DNA from: Kitasatospora sp. MMS16-BH015
Lineage (GTDB): Bacteria > Actinomycetota > Actinomycetes > Streptomycetales > Streptomycetaceae
Length of the DNA: 64,000 nt
NCBI RefSeq assembly: GCF_002943525.1
Contig: NZ_CP025394.1
Coordinates: 3,100,001-3,164,000, forward strand
Direction: 5' to 3'
The position numbers and the translations under genes are program-made. Positions 7,740 through 17,055 of the stretch are shown here, piece by piece (position 1 is the first letter of the stretch; each line of letters starts with the position of its first letter). A model generated the notes under the pieces. The model had not been told where the DNA came from, made no database searches, and worked only from the letters and a program-made list of their open reading frames with translations.

Positions 7740-8594
7740 TCAGACCGGCAGCAGCGCGTCGCTGTTCCACAGGCTGGTGAGGTAGTCGAGACCGAGCTGC
7801 ACGCTGGCGTTGCGCGTCTCGAAGGCGATCAGGCCGCGCCAGTCGGCGGCCTTGATCAGCCGGGTGATCTCCTCCATCGACAGCGTGCCCTCGTCGAGCG
7901 CGAGGTGCGCGTCCTGGTCACCGGCGTTGTTGCTCAGCGAGAGCGCCGCGATCGAGGAGGCGTACTTGGCCAGGGCGGGCTGCGCCAGCTCCTGGTTCAC
8001 GTTCGCGTGGCCGATGTCCAGGATGAACTTCAGCTCGGGGATGGCCTCCAGCGCCGCGGCGAAGTCGGTCTCCCGGGTGAAGACGTAGGAGAACGGACGG
8101 TACTTCGGGTAGTACGAGAGGTTCTCCAGCCAGACGGCCACCCCTCGCTGCTCGGCCTCGCGGACCGTCACGGCGAGCAGGTCGAGGAACCGCTCCAACG
8201 CGGCGTCGCGGTGCGCCTTCGTCGGCCTCGGCTCCACGAACACACCGCCGTGGATGATCAGAGCGGTGGCGCCGAGGTCCTCGGCCAGGTCGATCTCCCG
8301 GCGCACGTACTCCAGGGAGGCCACCTGCAGCTCGGGGATCTCGGTGGCCAGCGGGGCCCGGAAGTTGCCGTGCAGCAGGGGGGCCATGCCCTGGTCGGCG
8401 GCCGCGGCGGCGAGCTCCTTGCGGCGCTGCGCGGACCAGTTGTGCGGCATGTCCGACAGGATGCTCGCGTCGATGTACCAGTGGCTGCACCCTTCGTCGC
8501 GCGCGGCGACCAGCCCCTCTTCGGCCCGGAGGTAGCGCTGAGCGGCTACGCCGGTGACATAGGGCAGGAATTCAGTGGAGTTCAAGCGTGACAA
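7740..8594 (-). CDS. Sugar-phosphate isomerase/epimerase-like TIM-barrel protein
   Basis: 284 residues from a TTG start with only a weak ribosome site, so the start is uncertain. The fold signature of the xylose-isomerase-like TIM-barrel superfamily is clear: LLHGNF, LIIHGGV, WLENL (metal Glu), LDIGHAN (metal Asp and His), and AFETR near the end (metal Glu). These are the usual divalent-metal ligands, so it should be active. Members include isomerases, epimerases, dehydratases and endonuclease IV relatives, and the substrate cannot be assigned. Its position in the NRPS cluster, divergent from MbtH, suggests a role in precursor supply, but that is inference. Confidence 0.8.
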   Translation of the reverse strand: MSRLNSTEFLPYVTGVAAQRYLRAEEGLVAARDEGCSHWYIDASILSDMPHNWSAQRRKELAAAAADQGMAPLLHGNFRAPLATEIPELQVASLEYVRREIDLAEDLGATALIIHGGVFVEPRPTKAHRDAALERFLDLLAVTVREAEQRGVAVWLENLSYYPKYRPFSYVFTRETDFAAALEAIPELKFILDIGHANVNQELAQPALAKYASSIAALSLSNNAGDQDAHLALDEGTLSMEEITRLIKAADWRGLIAFETRNASVQLGLDYLTSLWNSDALLPV

Positions 8595-8834
8595 ATTGCA
8601 CCCGTCTCAGGGAAGGCTGGCTTTTTGGCCGCCGATTGAAAGGGCTCGACCGCGCCCATGGAATCGTGCACGCGCGATCGCGGATAACGTCTTTCGACTC
8701 TAAAGTCCCGCTCCCGGCCCTCGCGGCACGAACGGCGGCACATCGCCGGAAGTTTTCCCGGCCCACTGGTCACCGCCTCGCACCGGCGGGTTAACTCTCC
8801 GCAGCAGGTAATTCGTGAAAACGAGGTGTGCATT
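8595..8834. promoter_or_regulatory. Divergent intergenic region between the TIM-barrel gene and mbtH
   Basis: 240 bases with visibly lower G+C than the flanking genes, expected to hold promoters in both directions. A small dyad GACTCTAAAGTC lies at about 8697-8708. No confident -35/-10 pair can be picked. Confidence 0.5.
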
Positions 8835-9023
8835 ATGGCGAACGTGTTCGATGATTCCCGGGGCCGGTTTCTGGTGCTCGCCAATACGGCCGGCCAGTAT
8901 TCGCTCTGGCCGGCCACCGTGGCTGCCCCGGCCGGCTGGGCGCGGGTGTACGGCGAGGCCGACCGCGAGGCGTGCCTGGCGCACGTCCGGGAGCACTGGA
9001 CGGACCTGCGCCCGCACGCCTGA
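8835..9023 (+). CDS. MbtH-like NRPS accessory protein
   Basis: 62 residues with the family pattern: an N-terminal FDD, QYSLWP, PAGWARVYG, and CLAHVREHWTDLRP including the conserved Trp residues. MbtH proteins bind the N-terminal subdomain of A domains and aid folding and activity, so this one likely serves the Thr-like A domain and others in the cluster. ATG at 8835 is preferred because GAGG lies eight bases upstream. A GTG at 8826 is in frame but poorly placed. A strong hairpin directly follows the stop, so it is probably a one-gene transcript. Confidence 0.95.
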   Translation: MANVFDDSRGRFLVLANTAGQYSLWPATVAAPAGWARVYGEADREACLAHVREHWTDLRPHA

Positions 9024-9026
9024 GCC

Positions 9027-9072
9027 CGAACGCCCTCGCCCCCGGCCGGTCGGCCGGGGGCGAGGGCGTTCG
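9027..9072. terminator. 21-bp inverted repeat terminator between mbtH and the convergent T-C-ATP-grasp gene
   Basis: Perfect arms 9027-9047 and 9052-9072 around GGTC, in the gap between convergent stops at 9023 and 9088. Confidence 0.9.
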
Positions 9073-9087
9073 AGGGGACGGGACGGG

Positions 9088-11994
9088 CTAGTGACGGGCC
9101 AGGTCGAGGCCGTTGACCCTGCGCGGCCCCTCGGGCATGCCGAAGGTGAAGGTGAGGGCCGCCCGGGCCGCCTCGATGGTGCGGGCCACCTCGGCGTGGC
9201 TGTCACCCACGCCGGAGAGCGCGTCGAGCGTCAACGTGGAGGTGCCGCCCGGGAGTTGATCGCCCATCCGGACGAAGCTGCGGTAGCCGGTCACGCCGGG
9301 CAGGCTCCGGACGGCCTCGGCGCCGTCCACCGCCTCGATGGTGCAGGCGGTGAGCGGGGAGAGGTTGTTGTACTGGAAGTGGACCTTGCCGCCGAAGTCG
9401 AAGGGCGCCAGCTGCGGGTCCTCCCCCAGTGCGAGCAGGCCGGTCGCCCGGACCAGGTCGGTGCCGCAGGACTCCCGGGCCATCATGTTGACGTGGCCCG
9501 AGATCCGGCCGTTGAGCTCGATCAGCTTCGGCCCGCGGGCCGTCAGCTTGAGCTCGGTGTGGGCGTGGCCGTGATCGGCCCCCACCGCCTCCAGCGCCGC
9601 GGTGACCAGGTCGAGGACCTCCGCCTCCTCCGCCGCCGGCAGGTGGCTCGGCCAGATCCGGCCGGTGCCGCGGAACGGCGGCATCACCGGGGTCTTGCCG
9701 GTGAGCACCAGGTGGGTGATCCCCGAGGGCGTGCAGAGGCTCTCGACCGAGACGTAGTCACCGAACGGCTCGCTCGGCCGCCCCTCGTGGTACTCCTCGA
9801 CCACGAAGGGCTCCCAGAGCCCGGCCGCGGCGATCCGCTCGAGCCGCTCCCGGACGGCCTCGGCCTCGGCCGGGTCGCGGAAGGAGTAGGCGTCGCGGCT
9901 GCGCGAACCGGTGACCGGCTTGACGATCGCCGGCAGGCCCACCGCCGCGACCGCCTCCGCCCAGTCCGTGGGCGCGGCGAGCAGGAACGTCCGGGTGGTG
10001 TCCACCCCGGCCTCCCGCAGGATCCGGCGCTGCATCCCCTTGTCGGTGAAGACCCGGGCCGCGTGCGGGGACTGGCCCGGCAGGCCCAGCGCTTCGGCGA
10101 ACTCGGCCGCCGGGCGCAGCAGGTCCTCGCAGAAGGTCAGGATCCCGTCCGGGGCGAGGCCGCGCACCAGCCGCAGATCGGCCTCCTGGTCCCCCGTCAG
10201 CTCGTGGACCTCGCCGAGCAGCTCCATCACGGACCGCAGGTTGTCCACGTGGGCGGAGTGCCTCGGCACCAGGAAGAGGATCTCGCCCAGATCGGCCAGG
10301 CCCGCACCGATCTCCCCGGCGGGCACGGCCCCCGCGTCGTACAGCACCGCGAACCGGGGCCGGGCGACGGCCAGCGCCTCGACCGGACCGACGGCCTCGG
10401 CGGAATCGGCCGGATCGGCCGGCCCGGCCAGCTCGCGGACCACGGCGGCCAGCGCCCCGGCCAGCAGCCCCGCGTAGCTCTCAGCCCGCTCCTGGGGCAG
10501 GTGGGCGGGGTCGTGGCCGATCCGCAGCTGGCCGCGCCCGCCGGTGATCTCCAGGTTGACGTGGAAGGGGAAGCTGGGCTTGCCGCGCCGCCGCCACCGG
10601 CTGGTCGGCGCCGCCGTCAGGTCGGCCAACTCCTGCTGGTCGCGGAAGTTCATGAAGTTGAAGGTCACGTCGAAGGCCGGGCGGCCGAGCCGCTCCACCA
10701 GGGCCGCCTGCGGGTACGCCTGGTGCGGCGCGCCCTCGCGCTCCGCCTCGGCCGCGGCCCGGACCAGGTCGGCCCAGTCGTCGCCGACCCGCGCGAAGCG
10801 GACCGGCAGCGTGTTGAGGAACAGCCCGACCGCCAGGTCGGAGCCGGGCTCCGGCGGGCGGGTGTTGAACACCACGCCGGTGACCACGTCCTCCTCCCGG
10901 CCGGCCAGGGCGCCCAGGGCGCGCGCGTGGGCGGCGAGGGCGACCGACTTCACCGAGGTGCCGAGCCGCCGGGCCACCCGGTGCAGCCCCCGGACCAGCT
11001 CCGGCTCCAGGTCCAGGACGTGCCGGGCCGAGGCGTCCGGGATGCCGGCGCCGTGGTCGGCGAAGAGCAGCGGCGGGGCGTCCGCCTGCGCCAGCCAGTG
11101 CTCGGCCGCGGCGGCCGAACCGAGGGCCTCCTGCTCGGCCCGGACGAAGGCGCGCTGCACCGGCCCGGCCGGGGCCGGCAGCTGCCCGGCCGCCGTGCCG
11201 TGGGCGTAGAGCGTCATCAGTTCCACGGCCACCCGGCTGTAGCTCCAGCCGTCCAGGATCGCGTGGTGCGCCGCGAAGGCGACGTGGAAGGACTCCGGCC
11301 GCACCGCCACGTGCACCCGGACCAGCGGGGCCTCGGCCCAGTCGTGCACGCCGCCCCGGCCCGAGTCGCGCCAGTGCCGCAGTGCGGCCTCGGCCTCCTC
11401 GGCGGTGGCCGCGGGCTCGATCTCCACCACCGGGTCGGCCTGCTCCCGGACGAGCTGCACGGGCACCGAGTACTCGGCGAAGTCGAAGCAGGTGCGCAGG
11501 GCCGGGTGCCGGCGCACCAGCTCCGCCAGCGCGGCGCGGAAGGCCGGCTCGTCGAAGGGCGCCTCGACCTCCCAGTCGTCCATCACCTGGTAGAGCTCGC
11601 GGTCCTGGCTGAGCTCGCACAGGTAGAGCATGCCGACCTGCAGGGCGGAGGCCGGCAGGGCCTCGACGACCCCCGCCGGGAGGCGGTCCCGGTCCTCGGC
11701 GGCGAGCAGGTCGAAGGGGGCCCACGCGGTGTCGCCGGCCGCCGGGCGCTCGGCCGTGGCCTGCTCGGCGAGGGCCTGCACGAAGGTCGGCGCGCTCACG
11801 ATGGCGCGCACGGACTGGTGCACCATCAGGTCGCGCAGGGTGAGCGGGAGCCCCTCGGCCCGGGCCGTGTTGACCACGCGCACGGCGGTGAGCGAGTCCC
11901 CGCCCTGGGCGTAGAACTTGCCGTCCAGGTCCAGCCCGGGAGCGGCCAGCTGCTCCCGGAGGATGCGCAGCAGGCGGGAGGCGGGGTCGACCAT
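9088..11994 (-). CDS. Fusion protein: carrier (T) - condensation (C) - ATP-grasp ligase
   Basis: 968 residues. Residues ~1-80 are a carrier domain with FYAQGGDSLTAV (phosphopantetheine Ser ~34). Residues ~90-520 are a condensation domain with an intact AAHHAILDGWSYSR active site (His ~243). Residues ~535-960 are an ATP-grasp domain: AIVKPVTGSRS (~688), then VEEYHEG, and LIELNGRISGHVNM with the acidic and Asn metal/ATP ligands, resembling L-amino-acid ligases. There is no A or TE domain, so the carrier must be loaded in trans. The start ATG overlaps the MFS stop (TGATG). The ATP-grasp end may form an amide from a carboxyl phosphate, either priming or releasing the product. I know of no common family with this exact architecture. 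Confidence 0.88.
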   Translation of the reverse strand: MVDPASRLLRILREQLAAPGLDLDGKFYAQGGDSLTAVRVVNTARAEGLPLTLRDLMVHQSVRAIVSAPTFVQALAEQATAERPAAGDTAWAPFDLLAAEDRDRLPAGVVEALPASALQVGMLYLCELSQDRELYQVMDDWEVEAPFDEPAFRAALAELVRRHPALRTCFDFAEYSVPVQLVREQADPVVEIEPAATAEEAEAALRHWRDSGRGGVHDWAEAPLVRVHVAVRPESFHVAFAAHHAILDGWSYSRVAVELMTLYAHGTAAGQLPAPAGPVQRAFVRAEQEALGSAAAAEHWLAQADAPPLLFADHGAGIPDASARHVLDLEPELVRGLHRVARRLGTSVKSVALAAHARALGALAGREEDVVTGVVFNTRPPEPGSDLAVGLFLNTLPVRFARVGDDWADLVRAAAEAEREGAPHQAYPQAALVERLGRPAFDVTFNFMNFRDQQELADLTAAPTSRWRRRGKPSFPFHVNLEITGGRGQLRIGHDPAHLPQERAESYAGLLAGALAAVVRELAGPADPADSAEAVGPVEALAVARPRFAVLYDAGAVPAGEIGAGLADLGEILFLVPRHSAHVDNLRSVMELLGEVHELTGDQEADLRLVRGLAPDGILTFCEDLLRPAAEFAEALGLPGQSPHAARVFTDKGMQRRILREAGVDTTRTFLLAAPTDWAEAVAAVGLPAIVKPVTGSRSRDAYSFRDPAEAEAVRERLERIAAAGLWEPFVVEEYHEGRPSEPFGDYVSVESLCTPSGITHLVLTGKTPVMPPFRGTGRIWPSHLPAAEEAEVLDLVTAALEAVGADHGHAHTELKLTARGPKLIELNGRISGHVNMMARESCGTDLVRATGLLALGEDPQLAPFDFGGKVHFQYNNLSPLTACTIEAVDGAEAVRSLPGVTGYRSFVRMGDQLPGGTSTLTLDALSGVGDSHAEVARTIEAARAALTFTFGMPEGPRRVNGLDLARH

Positions 11995-13271
11995 CACTGT
12001 CCTTCGGAGTTCGGGGCGGGGATGTCGCGCATCGTGCGCAGCGGGGAGAAGACCACGAAGAGGCAGGCGCTCCACATGCCGAGCGCGCACACCAGCAGGG
12101 CCGGGCGCAGGCCCGCGAGGGCGCCGAGCGTGCCGCCGAACAGGGAGCCGAGCGGGATGACGCCGTAGGCGATCCAGAGGTAGACGGCGTTGACGCGGCT
12201 CAGCAGGCCGGGCGGGCAGACGGCCTGCCGGTAGGAGACGGCGGCCGTGTTGAAGAGGATGGAGTTGGCGGAGAGCGCGGCCAGTGCCGCCGCGTACATC
12301 CACACGCCCCAGCCGGGCAGGGCGGCGGGCATCAGCAGGTAGAGCGGCCCGGGGGTGAGCATGGCGAGCCAGATGACTCGGGCGCTGCCCACCCTGGCGG
12401 AGATCCGCGGGGCTAGCGCCCCGGTGGCCAGGCCGCCCAGCGATCCGGCCGTGAAGACCAGGCCCACGGTGGACGGGGAGGCGTGCAGGGTGCGCAGCAT
12501 GAAGGTGACGGCGATCGAGGAGGCCGCGACCACGAAGAAGTTGGACACGCTGGTGCACCAGAGCAGCCGGCGCAGGATCGGCTGCCGGCGGACGAAGGTG
12601 AGGCCCTCCCCCATCGCGGCGCGGAACGGCACCCGTGCGACGGCGGGGCGGGGCTCCGTCTCGGGCACCCGGATCAGGCCGAGGGTGACGGCGCTGACGG
12701 CGTAGGTGAGCACGTTGGCGACCAGCGCGCGCGAGGCGCCGACCAGCCCGACCAGGGTGCCGCCGAGCGCCGGGCCGGCCAGCTCGGCGAGCGATTCGCA
12801 CATGCCGAGCTTGGCGTTGCCCTCGATCAGCTGGGTGGCGCCGACCAGCCTGGGCAGCTGCGACCGGTAGGCGACCGTGAAGAGGACGGTCAGCGCCCCG
12901 GAGACGGTCACCACCAGGTAGAGGTACCAGAGCGTCAGCCCGCCGGCCAGGGCGATCAGCGGGACGCTGGCGAGCAGCACGAGGCGGACCAGGTCACAGG
13001 TGACCATGATCTTCCGCTGGTCCAGCCGCTCGGCGAGCACGCCGGCCGGCAGCGAGAGCAGGGCGTAGGGCAGCCAGCTCAGCGAAGTCAGCAGCGAGAC
13101 CTGGAAGGTGCTGGCGTGCAGGACCTCCAGGGCCAGCAGCGGTAGCGCCACCAGCGCCACCCGGGGGCCCAGGGTGCCGGCGCCCTGCCCGAACCAGAGC
13201 AACATGAAGTTGCGGTTGCGCCAGAGCGATTCCTTCGGGCCAGCCGGGGTGACCGGTGCGGTCTGCGTCAC
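11994..13271 (-). CDS. MFS exporter (DHA3/EntS-like)
   Basis: 425 residues with about 12 hydrophobic segments and the MFS loop motif between TM2 and TM3 (GVLAERLDQRK). Sequence style matches the DHA3 subgroup, which includes siderophore and macrolide exporters. GTG start. It overlaps the T-C-ATP-grasp gene by one base, so export and biosynthesis are probably co-expressed. Likely role: secretion of, or self-resistance to, the peptide product. An 11-bp-spaced direct repeat lies 16-35 bases upstream of its start. Confidence 0.88.
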   Translation of the reverse strand: MTQTAPVTPAGPKESLWRNRNFMLLWFGQGAGTLGPRVALVALPLLALEVLHASTFQVSLLTSLSWLPYALLSLPAGVLAERLDQRKIMVTCDLVRLVLLASVPLIALAGGLTLWYLYLVVTVSGALTVLFTVAYRSQLPRLVGATQLIEGNAKLGMCESLAELAGPALGGTLVGLVGASRALVANVLTYAVSAVTLGLIRVPETEPRPAVARVPFRAAMGEGLTFVRRQPILRRLLWCTSVSNFFVVAASSIAVTFMLRTLHASPSTVGLVFTAGSLGGLATGALAPRISARVGSARVIWLAMLTPGPLYLLMPAALPGWGVWMYAAALAALSANSILFNTAAVSYRQAVCPPGLLSRVNAVYLWIAYGVIPLGSLFGGTLGALAGLRPALLVCALGMWSACLFVVFSPLRTMRDIPAPNSEGQ

Positions 13272-13286
13272 TGTGCCTGCCTTGCT

Positions 13287-13306
13287 CGTACAGATTCCGT
13301 ACAGAT
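13287..13306 (-). promoter_or_regulatory. 11-bp-spaced direct repeat upstream of the MFS/T-C-ATP-grasp operon
   Basis: Two copies of CGTACAGAT (+ strand reading) at 13287-13295 and 13298-13306, one helical turn apart. This arrangement is typical of SARP-type operators in streptomycete clusters. Here it sits immediately upstream of the transporter start and could be an activator site. Confidence 0.6.
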
Positions 13307-13420
13307 GGTGCGGCCGGCCGGAGGGTGGGGCGGCCCGCGGAACACCTTGCCAGCAGCGGCCCGGCCGCTCGGCGTCCCCCCGGGGAACTGCCCCTCAAGT
13401 GCCGATCGCGGGCCTCGGGG

Positions 13421-14704
13421 TCAGACCGGGACGACCGGGTTGGCCAGGTAGGCCCGCACGGCGTGCAGGACGGCCAGCTCGGAGCGCGCGCCGGTGGCAG
13501 CGGCCGTCTTGCGGATCAGTCCGCACTGCACCAGGCGGTAGACGGCCGCGGCGGTCTCCGTCCGGGTGCGCCCCAGGGTGGCGGCCACCGCCTCCACCGT
13601 CCACGGCCCCGGCCGGCTCGCCAGCCGGGCCAGCAGCTCGCGGTGGGAGGGCGGCTGCACCGCCACCGCCTCGTGCACGGCCAGGCCCAGGCCGGCCGGG
13701 CTGCCGGGGTGGGTGGCGAGCAGCAGCGGCTCCTCGCGCGCCATGGTCAGCAGCTCGTCCAGCGAGGCGATCATGGACCAGGAGGCGGCCGCCTCCAGGG
13801 CCCGGGGCACCCCGTCGAGCCGGCGGCAGACCTCCGAGAGCAGCGGCATGACGGCGGGCCCGGGCGCGAAGCCCGGCTGGCGGTCGGCGATCAGCTGCAC
13901 GAGCAGCGCCTCCGCCTCCCGGGTCGGCAGGCCCTCCCCGCCCTCGGCGGCCGCGCCCAGGGGCTGCAGCGGCAGGTGGAACTCCTCGACCGCGCCCTGC
14001 GGAGCGCGGGAGGTCTCCAGGATCCGCAGGTTCGGACAGAGCCGGGCCAGCGAGCGCAGCTGCTCCCGGGGGATCGGCCCGCGGTCGTTGCCGTCCACGA
14101 CCAGCAGGGCGGCCCGTTCGCCGACCAGCCGGGCCAGCTCGCCGAAGCCTTCCTCTCCCGAGGCCAGCAGCTCGGTGACCCGGCCGGCGGGCTGGCCGGG
14201 CCGGGCGGCGCCGGCCGCGGCCGGGCCGGCCCACAGGGTGGGGACGCCCCGGGCCCGGAGCCGGGTGGCCACCGCCGCGGCGAGGTGGGTCTTGCCCACC
14301 CCGGCGAACCCGGTGATGGCGGTGATGCCCCGGTGCTCGCCCGCCAGCAGCCGGTGGAGCACCTCGGTCTCGCGCTCGCGACCCAGCAGCGGCTTGGCCG
14401 GCGGCGCCTCCACCAGCGACTCGAAGAGCGCGTCGCCGCTCTGGCAGCCGGCCGCCACCTCGAACTCGGCCCGCTCGTGGGCGGTCAGCCGCAGCGCATC
14501 GGAGAGCAGCCGCACGGTGTCCGTCCGGGGGACGGCCACCTGGCCCTTCTCGAGGTTCCTCAGGGCCCGCACGCTGACGGCAGAGAGGTCGGCGAGCTCG
14601 GTCTGGGTCAGCCGGCGGCGCGTGCGGTGCTGCTGCAGCTGCCGGGCGAAGTCGTCACCGGTACGGGGAGAGTCACCGGTACGGAGAGAGGGGAGGAGCT
14701 CCAT
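13421..14704 (-). CDS. XRE-type HTH regulator with NB-ARC ATPase domain
   Basis: 427 residues when started at ATG 14704, which has GAAGGG at good spacing. The frame is open 34 codons further upstream, without a better signal. Residues ~15-75 form a Cro/cI-type HTH (RRRLTQTELADLSAVSVRAL). Residues ~105 onward are a STAND/NB-ARC NTPase with Walker A GFAGVGKTH and Walker B LLVVDG. There are no C-terminal WD40 or TPR repeats, so it is short for a STAND regulator. It probably controls the neighbouring NRPS genes as an ATP-dependent switch. Transcription is toward the MFS operon, leaving a 149-base gap. Confidence 0.85.
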   Translation of the reverse strand: MELLPSLRTGDSPRTGDDFARQLQQHRTRRRLTQTELADLSAVSVRALRNLEKGQVAVPRTDTVRLLSDALRLTAHERAEFEVAAGCQSGDALFESLVEAPPAKPLLGRERETEVLHRLLAGEHRGITAITGFAGVGKTHLAAAVATRLRARGVPTLWAGPAAAGAARPGQPAGRVTELLASGEEGFGELARLVGERAALLVVDGNDRGPIPREQLRSLARLCPNLRILETSRAPQGAVEEFHLPLQPLGAAAEGGEGLPTREAEALLVQLIADRQPGFAPGPAVMPLLSEVCRRLDGVPRALEAAASWSMIASLDELLTMAREEPLLLATHPGSPAGLGLAVHEAVAVQPPSHRELLARLASRPGPWTVEAVAATLGRTRTETAAAVYRLVQCGLIRKTAAATGARSELAVLHAVRAYLANPVVPV

Positions 14705-14855
14705 CGTCAGCCCTTCGTTCGCCCGCGTTCCCGGGAGGGACGCGTACGGGACTTGTCCACGGGCACACCGTGCCCGGAGCAGCTTCGCACACGCCCGAGT
14801 GTTCACCCGAGGGGCCGACGAGGGTGCCGATGGAGCCCATCGACCGGGTCGATGC

Positions 14856-15899
<1,044 letters not shown>

Positions 15900-15904
15900 T
15901 CAGG

Positions 15905-16183
15905 TCAGCGGGAGCCGCCGGCCACGGCCGGGAGGATGGTGACGCTGTCGCCGTCGCCGAGGGCGGTGGTGACGCCGCCGAGGAAGCGGACGTCCTCGTC
16001 GTTCAGGTAGACGTTGACGAAGCGGCGCAGCTCACCGTTGTCGAGCAGCCGGCCGGCGATGCCGGGGTGGCGGGCGTCGAGGTCGGTGAACAGCTCCGCG
16101 AGGTTGGCGCCGCTGCCCTCGACGGCCTTGGCGCCGTCGGTGTAGGTGCGGAGGATCGTGGGGATGCGGACCTCGATGGCCAT
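15905..16183 (-). CDS. cysO: Sulfur-carrier protein CysO (MoaD/ThiS-like)
   Basis: 92 residues with the beta-grasp pattern of MoaD/ThiS carriers and the CysO-like stretch NVYLNDEDVRFL. It ends AVAGG-Ser-Arg, so the Gly-Gly that must be thiocarboxylated is masked by two extra residues. Family knowledge of similarly tailed carriers implies removal by a JAMM protease, and one (mec) lies 408 bases upstream. The ribosome site AGGAG is seven bases from ATG. A 38-residue Cys-containing leader ORF precedes it. Confidence 0.94.
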   Translation of the reverse strand: MAIEVRIPTILRTYTDGAKAVEGSGANLAELFTDLDARHPGIAGRLLDNGELRRFVNVYLNDEDVRFLGGVTTALGDGDSVTILPAVAGGSR

Positions 16184-16290
16184 GGCTGCGCTCCTGTGGG
16201 ATGAGAGGGGTGGCCGCTCGGGCGCGGCTCGGAAGGCGGAGGGGTGCCCCGGGGCGGAGGTGGGGCATGGGCGTGGTGGCGCCGGAGGGA

Positions 16291-16407
16291 TCAGCGGGCG
16301 TCAGCCGTGCCGGGACAGATGGCGCTGGCGAGCCGGCACAGGTCGACGTGCAGGCGCGCCACGAGGCGGGTGCCTGGGGCCCGGAAGCTCACATCGACGG
16401 AACGCAT
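16291..16407 (-). CDS. Short cysteine-type leader peptide upstream of cysO
   Basis: 38 codons. The core RLHVDLCRLASAIC matches the widespread actinobacterial short leader-peptide family found ahead of sulfur and cysteine genes, which by family knowledge acts in cysteine-responsive attenuation. Cys codons fall at positions 24 and 31. The ATG is six bases after a -10-like TACGAT, so the transcript probably starts at the ATG and the peptide is read without a leader. It stops 107 bases before cysO. Slow decoding of Cys codons would plausibly change folding of the downstream leader and raise cysO-cysM expression. The regulation is inferred. Confidence 0.82.
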   Translation of the reverse strand: MRSVDVSFRAPGTRLVARLHVDLCRLASAICPGTADAR

Positions 16408-16413
16408 GCACTC

Positions 16414-16419
16414 ATCGTA
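16414..16419 (-). promoter_or_regulatory. -10 element of the cysO leader promoter
   Basis: TACGAT on the minus strand, in a local AT-rich patch, seven bases before the leader ATG. No good -35 is seen (GTCGGA at ~16437-16442). Confidence 0.55.
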
Positions 16420-16533
16420 TAGATTCCCGCCCCTGCTCCGACATCCTCATCTCGCCATCCGGTCCGATCCGTCTCACATTCCGTCACACCGGCCGCGCCG
16501 GCTTGCCCCGGCAGGCCGCTGACCACCACGGAG

Positions 16534-16573
16534 GGAGCCCGGCGCCCGCCGGGGCGGCGGGGCGCCGGGCTCC
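16534..16573 (-). terminator. Terminator hairpin downstream of mec
   Basis: 14-base perfect arms 16534-16547 and 16560-16573 beginning 18 bases past the mec stop, separating it from the cysO leader promoter. Confidence 0.8.
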
Positions 16574-16590
16574 GGAGGGGTGCGTTCCGA

Positions 16591-17040
16591 TCAGGCGGAA
16601 TACTCCTCGACGATCTCGACGTCTTCCTCCGTGATCACTCCGTCCACGATGCGGAACGATCGGAACTGGTACGGACTGTCCGCCTCGGCGCCCTCGGCGG
16701 TGGAGACCAGCACGTAGTGGGCGAAGGGCTCGGAGGCGTAGCTGACGTCCGTGCGCGAGGGGTAGGCCTCGGTGGCGGTGTGCGAGTGGTAGACGATCAC
16801 GGGCTCCTCGTCCCGGTCGTCCATCTCGCGGTAGAGCTTCAACAGGTCGCCGGAGTCGAACTCGTAGAAGGTGGGCGAGCGGGCGGCGTTGAGCATCGGG
16901 ACGAACCGCTCGGGCCGGCCGGTGCCGGCCGGGCCGGCGACCACGCCGCAGGCCTCGTCCGGGTGGTCGGCCCGGGCGTGGGCGAGGATGGCGTCGCGCA
17001 GTTCACGGGTGATGGTCAGCATGCCGGTCAGGATAGCCAT
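16591..17040 (-). CDS. mec: JAMM/MPN metalloprotease Mec (CysO-cysteine peptidase)
   Basis: 149 residues. The complete JAMM zinc motif is present: Glu in DEACG, then HSH, seven residues, Ser, two residues, Asp (YHSHTATEAYPSRTD). Mec releases cysteine from the CysO-cysteine adduct. With the Ser-Arg tail on CysO here, it may also trim the carrier precursor. It lies 15 bases after the permease gene and is probably co-transcribed with it rather than with cysO. An alternative ATG at 17022 would drop six residues. Neither start has a strong ribosome site. Confidence 0.93.
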   Translation of the reverse strand: MAILTGMLTITRELRDAILAHARADHPDEACGVVAGPAGTGRPERFVPMLNAARSPTFYEFDSGDLLKLYREMDDRDEEPVIVYHSHTATEAYPSRTDVSYASEPFAHYVLVSTAEGAEADSPYQFRSFRIVDGVITEEDVEIVEEYSA

Positions 17041-17055
17041 CCGCCGCCCGGCGTC

